64,000 nt of DNA from Siphonodentalium dalli. Lineage: Eukaryota; Mollusca; Scaphopoda; Gadilida; Siphonodentaliidae. Both the position numbers and the translations under genes were made by a program. Where the stretch lies: NCBI GenBank assembly GCA_032622095.1, contig CP136066.1, forward strand, positions 98,415,319 through 98,479,318, given 5' to 3'. Every line of letters starts with the position of its first letter. Within the stretch, counting starts at the first letter, position 1. The notes below the pieces were generated by a model, which was not told where the DNA came from, did not search any database, and was given only the letters and a program-made list of their open reading frames with translations. This document shows positions 12,901 to 27,900 of this stretch, one piece after another.

Positions 12901-15900
12901 TATGAACAATGTGTACATGCAAATGGATCTGAATGACAATTCTTAAACCTGTACTACTTTTAACACATAAAGGGTTATTCGAGTATGTAAGGGCTTCTTT
13001 TTGGAATAAAAGCACTCCCGAGAATATTTCAACGAGAGATGGAGAAATGTTTTATTGGTGTTCCCAAAACAGTTGTGTTTCTTGATGACATTTTCGTATC
13101 TGATCTAATAGGGATGAACATAACACACATTTGCAGGAAGTGTTGCATTCTAAAGGATTTGGGTCTTAAACGGGGCACGTGCTTATTTGTTTAAGATTTG
13201 GGTCACCAAATTAGTCATGAGTGAATTCAGTTAAAGCAGTTAAAGAAACTCCGAGTCCAAAAAATGAGGATGAATTAAAAACTTTTTTAGCACTGGTATA
13301 TTTTGCTAAATATCTGCGCACAATTAGAACCAGTTCACAGATTGTTGAGAAAAAGTCAAACATGAAAACGGACGGTTAAGCAGGACAATTGTTTGAAAGA
13401 GATTAAGCAATTGTTATGTCCCACACATCTTTTGGTCACGGCTTAGGCTCGGTATTATCATATCGTGACTCTGATGGAAATGAACATCTGATAGCATATG
13501 CATCACACACAGGAAATAATGGGAATGCGGATGTGTTGAGTAGATTACCATTGACCATTAAAGCAGCAAAATTTCAAAACCAGAAGAAATTGTTATTTTG
13601 TTTGAATACGTTGATTGAAAGTATATGCTTTGATTAAGTCATCTGACATTGAAATAAAATACCTCAAGATATCCAGTTCTGTCCAAGGTGAAGGATATGA
13701 TTTTGGGAGGTGATTGGTCAATGGCTAACAAAAATGTAGAAATTGAACCATATATAAGTAGGAAAAGTGGGCTCAGCATTAAATCAAGTTGTATACTCTG
13801 GGGTATGGTACCAGATTGGGTATAATTTTTGTCACTGTTGCATGAGTGTCATCCGGGTAATATGTCAATGAAATCATTGGCATGATCATATGTGTGATGG
13901 CCTAACATGGATAAAGAAATGAAATATTTGTCAAGAAATGTCATATTTGTCAGGTAAAGTCCAGCTGGAAACCCATTGCTAATGTGGGAGTGGCCTAAGA
14001 CTGGGGTAGAGTCCATATAGATTTTTCCAGTCCGTTTCGCAAAAATTATGGTAGAAGTGCATGTGCATTTGATATGGCTAGAGGATATGCCTATGCGCTC
14101 GATCACAACGGTGAATACCATTGAGTTCTTGAGAGAAATCTTCTCCCGTTCAGTTCAGTTTACCAGTTTCAGTTCAGTATAGTACCATATAATGATAGTA
14201 CATTCACCAGTTATCTATTCCAAGATTTTCTCAAAAGAAAAACAATATTAACCATGTGACGAGCGCATCGTTCAAACAAAGTTCACTTATTACTTCCCGG
14301 GATCCGTAATGAATCTCTGCACCGGCCGAATCTTCCTGACCGAATCTTCCCTAAACCGAAAATTACCTAGCTGAATCTTCTCTCGGACGAATCATAAGTC
14401 GTTTAAAATTATGCCGAGTTAGGGCTGGTTGGTGGGTGGGTGGTTGCTTTGTGGGGCCTTGGCATGTACTACATATACCGGCACAGGCAACTCGGTGTGG
14501 TATGGGGCATTTCTACATGAATATAGGATACTAACTTACCGATGCCCCATGATTCCGTGCTGTTGCCTTCTGAGTTGAATGCAATCATTCCCGGTGAATT
14601 TTTGTAACCGGCACTAGAAGCGTTACTGCCTAACGCTTTAGTACTCATAGGGAAATCCAATGTAGCAGCACCGATCTGGATTTCAAAGGACGGACCTATA
14701 AGGAAATATTCAGCAATTAGTGATTTAGTTCATAGTACTTAGTGTCAAAACTCTAAAAACTCTAACTAAAAGAAACAAAATATAACAAAAAAACAATAAA
14801 AACAGAAAAAAAACGGGTGAATAAAAACACTAAAATAATTTTATTTAACTCCTATGGAAACGCACACAACTACCACGCCGACTTCGTGGAAATAAGGCGT
14901 GATATATTGGGTCCATTTTCGATAAACTTATTATGTAGGTTCCCGGGTCTGACAAATGAATATCAGGTAGAAGAACATTTTAAATCAATCGAAAGAAATT
15001 TCATTTTTGGCGACTTGATATACGAAATATGAAATGAAGTTATCCGGTCGAAAATGTTTTAGATTTAGTTTTTGTTGTCGAAGAACCAAGTTGCTTTTAG
15101 CCGCATGTCACCAGAACAGAAATTGACACCACCACAATAATACTTAATCATATATAGAAGATTGTCACATGGATTTTTCAATGCGAAGCATGCATGTGCG
15201 TCGACGCCATATTGTAGGGGATGTCCTATGTAGCGGTTCTAATGAGAAAGATGTCGTAATGTTTCAGACCATTGAACGCGATCAATAGTCTGGGTTCGCT
15301 CATAATGTATCATCATTATGCATGTGGATCTTTAAGCAGATTATAATATAATTAGAATTCAAACCTGCTTCTAGAACTCTGATTTGGAAATACCCCGTTT
15401 TCTCGGTCAGTGGATCCTTCGTATATTGCACCACAGAAATCGCCGTCTCCTTGGGTCGGAGATACACTCTCGCCCCACCATTCCGCTCGAACTTGGGGAA
15501 TTCCAATAACTCCATAAACCGGAAATCCTGGTATAGATCAACAGTAGATGATTGGAAGCTAACATGATCATTTGGTGGTACCACGGGTGTAGGAAATGTC
15601 ACTTTTACGACGTCACCTGCAATATTAGAGAGCCTATACATGTATATATCTGAGGATCTAGACCACCAGTTACAGCAATTATTAACGTATTTATTTAAAT
15701 GTCAGTTTGCATTATTATTGGCTTTGTCCGACCTAGATACCACACATTTATTATATGCTTCCCCACTAAATAGTGGGAAATTGCCGCAACGTAAATATCG
15801 TATTTAGTGTCTGGACCGACAGTAAAGGTATAATTTTATTATTCAAATAATTATATCTTCGCTATCGCTTACTTCCGGTAAAATCACAAAATAACAGTGA

Positions 15901-18900
15901 ACGAATATCAATGCGCGACGGAACTACCTGTATGAAAATGATAAAAAAGACTTGTTTTAACTGAAATACCAGTAATGTTATTATTCCGCGATTAGAATGA
16001 CATCTTATTGTTATGTGAGATATTAAATTGGTATCCACACTCATTGCAGCCGGATCTGTGCGTTGCGTTGGCCCTGTGTATAGCGGCTCACCGGCGGGGA
16101 AAACAGTTTTCACCATCGCTCCCGGTCAGGCAAGCGAGTGGGGTGACATTAACGCCGCGTAGAGGGCGATAATTTGTTAATATGTCCACAGATTAGCTTG
16201 TAATTTGAGTATAGAAGTTTGTTCCATTTATTGGAAAATGTGGCCAATGTTCAAATAGAAAATCGTTTTATCTTACAATTCTGGCAAGTGTGTGATAACT
16301 ATTCAGAAAACCTACGATGTAGACACTTTTCTGAGTGCGTGTATATCTCGTTTATACAATGGCACCAAATCCCAGTTCAATATGCCCATATTTCATGGAA
16401 AAAATTCAGACCAACATGCATGTCATATCCTGAAATTATGGCGCATTTATAGCACTTATATGACTTGCATATAACACCAAAACATTTGTTATGATTGTGT
16501 GTAGAGGGTTTTTGATTTACGATTATCTGCGATTTTTCTCCAACTGAACAGCAGTGACAGGATTTGCGTGCCCGCCCGAAGGGTGGCAGGAGGACGGTGG
16601 TCGGCTCATCCGAAGATCGCCCTTACGCCCCTGACTTGAATTTTCTTTGGACTTGTAGGTACCATCTATCTAGGTCGTGGCTCAGGAGGGTCAGGTGAAG
16701 TGGGATTCTAGCTGTTAAGGGATTTTTTCTTTTTCTTTTTCTTTCTCTTTTTGACTTCCTTTCGTTTCTTCTTTGGTGGTGACGACTCACAGGATGATGA
16801 TTCTGGAGATGATGGTGGTAAATTGGCGAAAATTATTTCTTCAATGGTGCTATCTAAACGTCTGGATGGGTCATATTGGTCTTCCCAGTCTGTGTTGCTT
16901 CCTCTCATGGATCCGGCGGCTTCTGCTTTGGTTGAGGGCGAAGTCTCCGGCTCGGTATATTCCGGTGTCTTCGGAACGAAGTCAGAGGGGTCCTCGTCTT
17001 AGTTTTTAGTATCCTCGTCTGGCCGTGATGGTGGTTGTAATTCCATCCCCTGGGCAGACTGAACCGGGATCTCAGCTGTATGGGCGGAGTCGACTGGTGA
17101 AGTTTCCGTCGACTTTTTCGCTTTCCATGCTGCGAGTCTCTCGGCATCTCTCTTTTTTCTCGATGGTGTTTTCTTCTTCTTCTTATTTTTCACCTTCTGT
17201 CGAGGCTTCCGTGCTGATCTGGTATTATCCGATCCACTCCCGATAGGGAGCCCTGAAAAGGGCTTTGCCGGCTGGACTGGAAATCCAGAATCAACTGGTA
17301 TCCGCCTTTGTGAGCGTGGAGTGACCAGCTCAGACAAGGCGTGACATGTATGGCGTCCAGCATATTAGTGACACTAATTGGTATTAGCGGTGGCGAGTTC
17401 ATCCTGAGAGGTGGCGATCCGAGCTCTCTGGAGGTCCGACTGCTAATGATGACAAACTGAACATCCAAACTGCTCAACCAATATACGGCCGATCACAATC
17501 AAGCCCAGACCACTTGTATCGTGAATGCAAGTTGTAGAAAAAGAGCACAACGCCAACGCCATCATATTCCACACGTAGACATGATGATAGGTCATTGTTC
17601 CAAGCAGGGGGGGGGGGGGTGTTGATGAAGATCAATTATACATTTCCACACATATGTTCCCATTCTGTTCGTATTTCTGGTCCTATACGCATACCTATAC
17701 AAAACCATATGTATATTTTCAATGCATCAATGCATTCGCAGATGAACAACGATCTGTTTCGTATATAAATGATGGAATTACATACGGGACATTGATAGAA
17801 TTGGGAATTGGTACATTGCCTAATCTAGGTTTACTTATTCATTTAGCTGGATGGGGAAGGAATAATGGATATTAATTGCATACAATAACATTTATAATTG
17901 TAAGTAAAAGACTCTGTCTCATATAAAGATATATAAACTTGATATATGATGATAAACATATATATGGACACTTTTCCTTTTAAAATCATCAAAGTCCCAC
18001 TAAAACGTCACGACTGTGGTCGGTGCTAAAAAGGTCTTGTCGAATTGTAACTATACACTGTCGTAGACAAAAATATAATCTACATAAAAATATTAAACTC
18101 TCAATACAAAACCTTATTTAAGCTCTCTTTAAATATAGAGAACCAATGTACAAATTCGCGCCATAACATTCACGCACCAATAGTCGGATGCATATTTGTG
18201 TGTACTGTCGGATGAATATGAGTATAGGCCTACTACCTTTTGTTGTGAATCCTACTTTCGGATAGAATCCGCCTAGCGGTTGTTTCCTACAGCGCTTGTA
18301 AATGACTGATCCGTTTTTGGTGAAATAGACGACGACCAATAATGATTGGAATATCTCTGATGACGTCAGATCCGGTGGGAACACGAGGCCACACCCGAGC
18401 CTATCGCCGACAGTACACTTCCACTTCTCGTCCACACAATCTGTAAACAAGACATGCCCGACAAGAAAACCATAGTCAGAAACGGTAACGCCTTCAGGAT
18501 CATATTATTAGGCATATATCAAAGATATTGGAGCTTTACTTTAGTGATTGTGAAAATGCATGGGTATATAGGTAACGGCTATGTAGTTCATTATATGTAA
18601 TATTTTTGTATGTGTGTATATAGTGTGCAATTAGTGAGAAAGCATGTGAAAACATTTTTTTTTAATGGGACGTGCCAAATTAAAGTTATGATAATTATGA
18701 AATAATTACACACCATGTATGTGTTCACAAAGGGCGCACACGTTCCAATTGGTTGAAATGTTCATTTCCAAAAATGAATCGGCCATTGCATTGATACACC
18801 AATAACCACACCCCCATTGCCAAAAAAGTAACAAACGCCTTAAGTGACGATTGACACGTTATTATGTTGACGGGCTGCCAGCCCACGACAAATACAATAA

Positions 18901-21900
18901 AATATTTTCTCGGTTCTCTTATACGACATTTGAATTGTTTTCTGCTGACATGTATCTTTTCTTTGTTATTTGTTCTAATTTCTATTGCAATAGAGGTCTG
19001 AATAGTGGATGATATAGTATGCAGAATAACAATCAGGTCAAGATTGTCGAACTTCGTTACATGGTTCAAGTACGCAAATACCGAGTACGTTTTAATCACA
19101 TTTAGTAAATCACATCCTATGACAGGGACAGCTATGCTTTTCAATATACACCAAAAGAGGGCATAAAGTGACAGTGGCGAAATATATGTCACGTGGTACT
19201 TGTCACGCATTTGGTATATTAAATACACAGAGTCGCACATGACGCATCATAATGGTGTGTAGATGCTTCGAACACAATGTAATGTCATGTGACTTTTGTG
19301 AGAGAAAAAAACACCTAGAAATGAGCCGCTTTTTGTCACATGTTTGTGATGTACTTACTGCATTTTTATGTGCGACCGTCGCATCCCACACCGAGACAAG
19401 CGTGAAGGTATATTGCTGGTGCTATTGTTAATTTTGGAGAAAATTTCCCAATATTACTATTAGTTAGTGAAGAGACATAGAATGAAATTGCCATACCTAT
19501 TTATTTCTTACATCACCGACTATATTCTTATAGGCAATCCCTTTCAAACCATACATATATAAGTATCACTGGGGTTGCGGTTGACGCAGTTAAACGCAAC
19601 CGATTTCAAAACTTTTTTGAAATCGTTTGCGTTTAACTGCGTCAGCCGCAACCCCGGTGGTACGTTGATTGTGCCTATAACCCGATAGTCGCATGCATGA
19701 ATTGTGTTCGTCAATTAGCCTATATACATCAAAACGAATTAAACTTCATTGGGAAATCCACTAATTTTAGATAAATCCATGTTGTTTGTCTGATGGCTAT
19801 CGTGGTAATTCAATCTTAAATAGTGTATAGTGGAGAGGCTATTTAATGTAGCTCACCTCGTGTTTCACCACTATCGTGATAAATACCACCATCGTCACCA
19901 TGGTAACCTATCGTGCCCGAATCCCATCCTGGCATTCTGAATTTGTCTGTCCATGCTGCACTCAGACCGAGGCCCTGTCCACATTCTTCGTCCTCTCGTG
20001 ACAAAACTTCAATCTCGAAGTATGAACATTCTGAAATTGAAGGGCGAACGAGGAAATTAATTAACTTGTTAACAAATTAATTAAGGTCCAGGCCGCATAT
20101 ATACAGCTTCTAGGTTCAATGGGTTGCCGTTGAGGATTTGTCATTCAAATTCATTTATACGAAGAAAAAAAATCTGTATCGGTAAATAAAACTCATGATT
20201 GCATAGTTGCCATATCAATATTGGCTGAAGTGTCACTGACACTTTCATTTTAATAATCAATCATGTCAGAGTGAAAGTACACCACGTACACATAGCTGTT
20301 TCCATGAAACGTGTATTATTATTTTTGTAGTAGTTATGCTGTTAGGGGGTAGACTATTGTCAGTAAAATGATTATTATATAGTGTTCATTAGCACGTATA
20401 CTTGTACATGTAACACAAAATCGTGTTGGTTTTTCTAGGCTGCAACATTGAGCTCACCGGTATCAAGGGGCCTTGGCGCCTGGATGCTATATGCTAAGCG
20501 TTCTTTCTCGTCGTAACCGAGGAGAGTCAGTTTGTTTTCGCCGTTGTCCTTCCCGATATACTTGAAACCGTGCCAGTTTGTCATCAAATCCTGTAAAAAC
20601 ACGAAAATCTCATAAATATATCAGTGAGCATGGACTTGGCGAGAGGCCGAGTTATGAGAGGGCGAGTCCAACTTTGGTAAAAATTCTCAACAGTTGAAAA
20701 TTCAACGAGTGACACAACATCGCGGTTGAAATAGGTTATACTTTTTCTGATAGTTTGGTTTTCCAACCAGAATTTAGTGTGTAATTTGTTGTTTTTAGAT
20801 GAAATCAGACGTCCATGATTTTCCAACTTTCGGTAAAATATTCGGACTGAAAGGACCATCAGCTGGGAATTTTCCAACCACATATAGGAGGTGTACGTAT
20901 GCAACGCTTGAATAGTTGAGGTACTATAGCTGGAATTGTCCAACAACATAAGGGGTGCATGCTTGGAAATTCTAAGACTTGCAAGAAAGAAAGTGTGTGA
21001 TCAAATCTAATGTTATAAATGGTGATGTTCTAAGCGAATCATTCATTTGTAGTCTTAAAATGTATGGCTATTAATGACTTACCTTCACGGTCAAATTAAT
21101 TATGGGCCGAATTGTCTCAGAATGTTTCGCCATGCTCCCCTTACCAACACACGACACCACGTTTATCTACATTATTGTTCCAGAAATGTGTTTATGTGTG
21201 GTGTGAATCTTGTGATTTTTAACCAGCAAAAAAAAACGAAAAATTTCAATACTAAACCTGTTCCAAAGTTAAGTTGTCTCCCGTGACTTGTGGCCATTCC
21301 ACTGTCAGTTCTGCCGTTCCCCTGGACACGCCGATAGAAGCATAGAGCTGGTCCGGTCCGACGCCAATCCACTGTCTGTACACTATTACTCCGTTCTTGA
21401 AGAAGTTGATGACTGATTTTTCTGGGAATATTCTTTCCACATAACACATTACCGTGTCTCCTGAAAAAACATTCATTTATTACAATCTACATAATTATAG
21501 CCTGTGTGTGTACACTAAATCGTGTTTGGTGATTGGTCAACTGGGAATTGGGTAATATTTGCTTTTCATATCTCAATAAAACAGACCATAACACGAACTA
21601 ACGTCACTTCGTGTTGACCTATATATGACTAAATGCGCAGATCAAATGATGGACGTGCTTTTTTGAGTGGGTGGTCATAGACTATAATAGATCGATAATG
21701 CAATGGTAATATTGGGTTAACTCACATAGCTGCATGGTAATTATCGAAAGTGCTGACATATTCAGGAAAATAAATTGAGCTAAGTTTATAGAAATTACAG
21801 TAATGAAAAAGCTGAAATAAGTGTAGTGTGAGTGTTTTATTGAGGGGTATAATATACACCTTTCAATAAAACACTCAAACTACATTAATTTCTGAAATTA

Positions 21901-24900
21901 CACCAGGGCTAGCAAAGCTGGTCATGGCCGAATATTGTCTTTTTAATATACTCCCAGAATCACTCTAGTCATCTACTCGACTTCTCATATCTCGGAAGGC
22001 CATACTAGTATGCGGTTTATCCCAAGTTATGTCATAACCGTCATAAATATTTCTATTTTACTATAGTAAAAAAAACATAATTTAGGCCTACCATAGTAAA
22101 AAAAAAACACTACTATATATCCCGTATACAAAAAAACATAGTTTCCTAAATAAAAAAAACAATAGTTAATTAAAAACCATAGTTAAGCAGGATCATAACA
22201 AACAGCCATCGCTAAAATTCAGTTGAGACTGAATGTAAAATGTTGGTTTAGATTTTTGGTCTTTAAGTTCGAAAAGTCTATATATGGAAGCACATGCCGA
22301 CTGGAACTGCTAACTTTATGCCAGTCATAGGAAGTTTTAGCCATTTAGTTTTAGTGTTAGTTGTGTTTGCCCGATAGCACGAATACACGAATCGATTATG
22401 TAGCCATTTTCTGGTTTCGCAGATAAACATACCATTGTAAATACGAATTGACGTTATATGCGTTTATCAGACATTCATGTGTATAGAAGACGTTCACAAC
22501 CTACACGGTTGTTTAATATTTCGTGTTGATTTTCCGGTGTATATCAATTGACCAAGTGTTTAACTTACTGTACCAATATCCAATCACAAGTGTTTGTAGC
22601 AATTGTCTCAACACCCAATTTATAAGAACAACGTACACATATGCAAGCAGTACAAGTGATTGCACGTGTAAGCATTTTTCCATCGGTTGTTAGATAGCCT
22701 GCTGGGGGATTATAATACTAACTTAGTGGCCCAATTCAGTACACCATGCATGTGGATTAAGTTCTCCCTATTGTAGGGATAGAGTTCACTAAACTACATA
22801 AATTATATGTGCATGCGTTACACCTGATATTCCAAATGAGTTAAATATACGTGGAATTAGCATCAATGGTTGTAGTTATCTGCTGTATCTGATCATGTTC
22901 CACAGCAATACAAATCTCAGCCTGTTACAGAACCTAATCTTAAACGAGGCGTTTATTCAATGGCCATTAAAATAGCCATATTGGCGTTTAAGCAATATCA
23001 TGTTCCTGGTTTGCGTGTCTCGAAATCAGAGTGTCGGAAATCTTTCACACATAAATGGCGCCTTCTGATTGGTTGCGAGATGTGTCATATATATGGGGTA
23101 TTGTTGTGCTATATTTAGCATACTACTATATCAAACTCGCATGCAAAAAAGCAATGATCAGGGACAGCATATATACTGAAATGTATCCAAACTTAAAATA
23201 TTAATGTGAACACCTTTGTTCACATGAAGGAATGACGTCAACTTGCGGAGTGGCCACATTCGGTTGAATTCACTTTGTGGTAAAGTTTCGGGTTTTCGTG
23301 CATTCAAAATTAAAGCTAAATACTGCGCGTTTCAGTTTATTAACTTAGATTTCAACACAATCGTGTGACGATTATGTTTCTCCTAAACTAAAAAAAATTC
23401 TCAGTAAAAAGAGTTGAACTTGATTTCTATGTGAACGTCTTTTGAAGGGACTTATGGACAGTCAGCAGTTGGTGTTGGTATATGATACGATTATGTAGTT
23501 CGAATTGTTCATAAAATATAATCAATAGATCATGTCGTGTTGACTATACGCGGGTATATAGTTCCCATTGGGGTGGGTAGTCCATTCCGCTTCGCGTCGT
23601 GAACTATACCACCCCACTATAGGCACTAAACCCGCATATATATAGTCAACTCCAAGCCATGCTCTATTATTAACTATAAACTTTATTCAGACTCATGCAC
23701 TGTAAAATATTGATAATGCTATGTCGAAAGAAAATAACAATATATATAATTATTAAACATATTAGCAGCACAAACCTTTGCCATATGGATTGTCTGAGTG
23801 GAGCCCCGGTCCTCCAGTGAATACTCCACCAGTATCACTCACATATCTCACGTTGTTATTGGAGAACCACTGAGGCTTCCCAAGGTAGCATTTAGGATTC
23901 ACTCCAAACATGAGGAACGCCCCTGAAGGAAGAAAAATCAGGTCTGTGTCGGGAACTTACATTAATGCCCTAAATAATCGACTCCTTAACCACAGCAGAA
24001 TTATGGGTAATTTTTCAGGATTTAGTCGGGAATATGGCTTGTTGACATTCGTCGGAAAGCTTTGCTAAGGAGTCGATTATTTATGGCATTAGGTACGTCA
24101 GTGTTTGCTCGAAAATACATCGCGGCAGCAATTTAAACATTCGTTTTTTTCTATATTTTCCAAATAAAAAACCGCCGATATCGAACAGATTTGTTTGAAG
24201 GAAATTTTGGCGTTTAACTCTTTACCCAACAAAACGGCCAAAAACGCCCAAATAAAGCTTCAACAGCCTAAAATATCTTCGGTCTGTCTCAATAACACCA
24301 TACAAATATGGATATCATTGGAACCGGTTCATTGACCACATTGTGATGGTTACAGTTATGCCCTGTGCCAATGCATTCTCTTATATATGCGAGTCGACCA
24401 TAGGTCGCCTCGCATATATAAGAGAATGCATTGGCCTAAAAAATAAAAAAATTTAACTCTTTTTACCATTTTTTCTTACATTCTTTAACAATTTTATAAT
24501 ATTTTCTTACATTTTTTAACAATTTTTATAATATTTTTCTACATTCTTTGACAATTTTATCATTTTTAATATGTGTTAAGCCAATGCATTCTCTTATATA
24601 TGCGAGGCGACCTATGGTCGACTCGCATATATAAGAGAATGCATTGGCACAGGGCCGTTCTGTTGGGTAAAGGGTTAAATTTCACAACCTGGACATTGTA
24701 ATGGTTGTAAAAGTCACGCGAACACTTACATCTTACGAGCTGGTGTGTCCGACTTCGTCCGGGCTATTTAGGAATTTCTTTGCGAACAACGTTGAAAAGT
24801 ATTAGGAGAAACATAAATCAAATAAACATAACAAAATCTATATAAAATTAATTATTGAATTCTATTACACGAACCGACTATTATTCCAGTCATTAAAGCC

Positions 24901-27900
24901 ATTTTATAATGAAAGTGTCAATGACACTGTAGCTCAACTTAGGTAGGGGAATAATTTAATGGTTGACAGTAAATGGAGGAATAGGAAAGGTGCTAATTGA
25001 AATGTCTAACCTGCGCCAAAGGATTTAGTGATGCAAAGAGTAAAATACAAGATGGCTGCTGGTGGCCATTTTTTTTGGCCAATTGACCCCAAAAGGACTC
25101 GTTCCCATCTACGTATAATTGTTAACATCCATGACAAATTTTATGAAGATCTGACCAAAGCTACGACCTACAAATTTCATGATGTCAGATCAGACGAACA
25201 GTACGACCTGTAGACCGCGCCAATGGATTGAATTTTGAAATCCAAGATGTCGCTGGCAGCCATGTTTTTGACCGAATGACCCCACAATGATTCGTTCCCA
25301 TCTACATGTCAATGTCAACATTCATGACAAATTTCATAAAGATTAGACCAAAGGTACAACCTGTAGCCCGTGCCAAAGGATTTAGTCATGCAAAGAGTAA
25401 AATCCAAGATGGCTGCTGGCTGCCATGTTTTTTGGCCGAACGACTCCAAAATCACTCTTTCCCATCTACTTGTCATTGTTAACATCCATGACAAATTTCA
25501 TGATGTTCCGATCAAAGCTACGACCTGTAGCCCGCGCCAAAGGATTTAGTCATGCAAAGAGTAAAATCCAAGATGGCTGCTGGACGCCATGTTTATTGGC
25601 CGAACGACCCCAAAATGACTCGTTCCCATCTACATGTCAATATTAACATCCATGACAAATTTCATGATAATCAGACGAACAGTACGACCTGTAGCCCGCG
25701 CCAATGGATTGAATTTTGAAATATAAGATGGCCGCCAGCGGTCATGTTTTTTGGCCGAATGACCCCACAATGATTCGTTCCCATCTACATGTCAATGTCA
25801 ACATTCATGACTAATTTCATAAAGATTAGACCAAAGGTACAACCTGTAGCCCGCGCCAAAGGATTTAGTCATGCAAAGAGTAAAATCCAAGATGGCTGCT
25901 GGCGGCCATGTTTTTTGGCCGAACGACACCAAAATCACTTGTTCCCATCTACATGTCATTATTAACATCAATGACAAATTTCATGATGATCAGGCGAACA
26001 GTAGATCTGTAGCCCGCGCCAATGGATTGAATCTTGAAATCCAAGATGGCTGCCAGCGGCCATGTTTTTTGGCCGAATGACCCCAAAATGACTCGTTCCC
26101 ATCTACATGTCAATGTCAACATTCATGACAAATTTCATAAAGATCAAACCAAAGGTACGACCTGTAGCCCGGGCCAAAGGATTTAGTCATGCAAAGAGTA
26201 AAATCCAAGATGGCTGCTGGCGGCCATGTTTTTCGGCCGAACGACACCAAAATTACTCGTTCCCATCTACATGTCATTATTAACATCAATGACAAATTTC
26301 ATGATGATCAGGCGAACAATACGATCTGTAGCCCGCGCCAATGGATTGAATCTTGAAATCCAAGATGGCTGCCAGCGGCCATGTTTTTTGGCCGAATGAC
26401 CCCAAAATGACTCGTTCCCATCTACATGTCAATGTCAACATTCATGACAAATTTCATAAAGATCAAACCAAAGGTACGACCTGTAGCCCGGGCCAAAGGA
26501 TTTATCATGCAAAGAGTAAAATCCAAGATGGCTGCTGGCGGCCATGTTTTTCGGCCGAACGACACCAAAATTACTCGTTCCCATCTACATGTCATTATTA
26601 ACATCAATGACAAATTTCATGATGATCAGGCGAACAATACGATCTGTAGCCCGCGCCAATGGATTGAATCTTGAAATCCAAGATGGCTGCCAGCGGCCAT
26701 GTTTTTTTGCCGAATGACCCCAAAATGACTCGTTCCCATCTACATGTCAATGTCAACATTCATGACAAATTTCATAAAGATCAGACCAAAGGTACGACCT
26801 GTAGCCCGGGCCAAAGGATTTAGTCATGCAAAGAGTAAAATCCAAGATGGCTGCTGGCGGCCATGTTTTTCGGCCGAATGACCCCAAAATCACTCGTTCC
26901 CATCTACATGTCATTGTTAATATCCATGACAAATTTCATGATGTTCCGATCGAAGCTACGACCTGTAGCCCGCGCCAAAGGATTTAGTCATGCAAAGAGT
27001 AAAATCCAAGATGGCTGCTGGCGGCCATGTTTATTGGCTGAACAACCCCAAAATCACTCGTTCCCATCTACATGTCAATATTAACATCCATGACAAATTT
27101 CATGATGATCAGACGAACAGTACGACATGTAGCCCGCGCCAATGGATTGAAATCTAAGATGGCCGCCAGCGGCCATGTTTTTTGACCGAATGACCCCACA
27201 ATGATTCATTCCCATCTACATGTCAATGTCAACATTCATGACAAATTTCATAAAGATTAGACCAAAGGTACAATCTGTAGCCCGCGCCAAAGGATTTAGT
27301 CATGCATAGAGTAAAATCCAAGATGGCTGCTGGCGGCCATGTTTTTTGGCCGAACACCTCCAAAATGACTTGTTCCCATCTACATGACAGTGTTAACATC
27401 CATGACAAATTTCATAAACTTCCGACCAAAACAACGACATGTAGCCCGCGCCAATGGATTGAAATCTAAGATGGCCGCCAGCGGCCATGTTTTTTGACCG
27501 AATGACCCCACAATGATTCGTTCCCATCTACATGTCAATGTCAACATTCATGACTAATTTCATAAAGATTAGACCAAAGGTACAACCTGTAGCCCGCGCC
27601 AAAGGATTTAGTCATGCAAAGAGTAAAATCCAAGATGGCTGCTGGCGGCCATGTTTTTTGGCCGAACGACACCAAAATCACTTGTTCCCATCTACATGTC
27701 ATTATTAACATCAATGACAAATTTCATGATGATCAGGCGAACAGTAGATCTGTAGCCCGCGCCAATGGATTGAATCTTGAAATCCAAGATGGCTGCCAGC
27801 GGCCATGTTTTTTGGCCGAATGACCCCAAAATGACTCGTTCCCATCTACATGTCAATGTCAACATTCATGACAAATTTCATAAAGATCAAACCAAAGGTA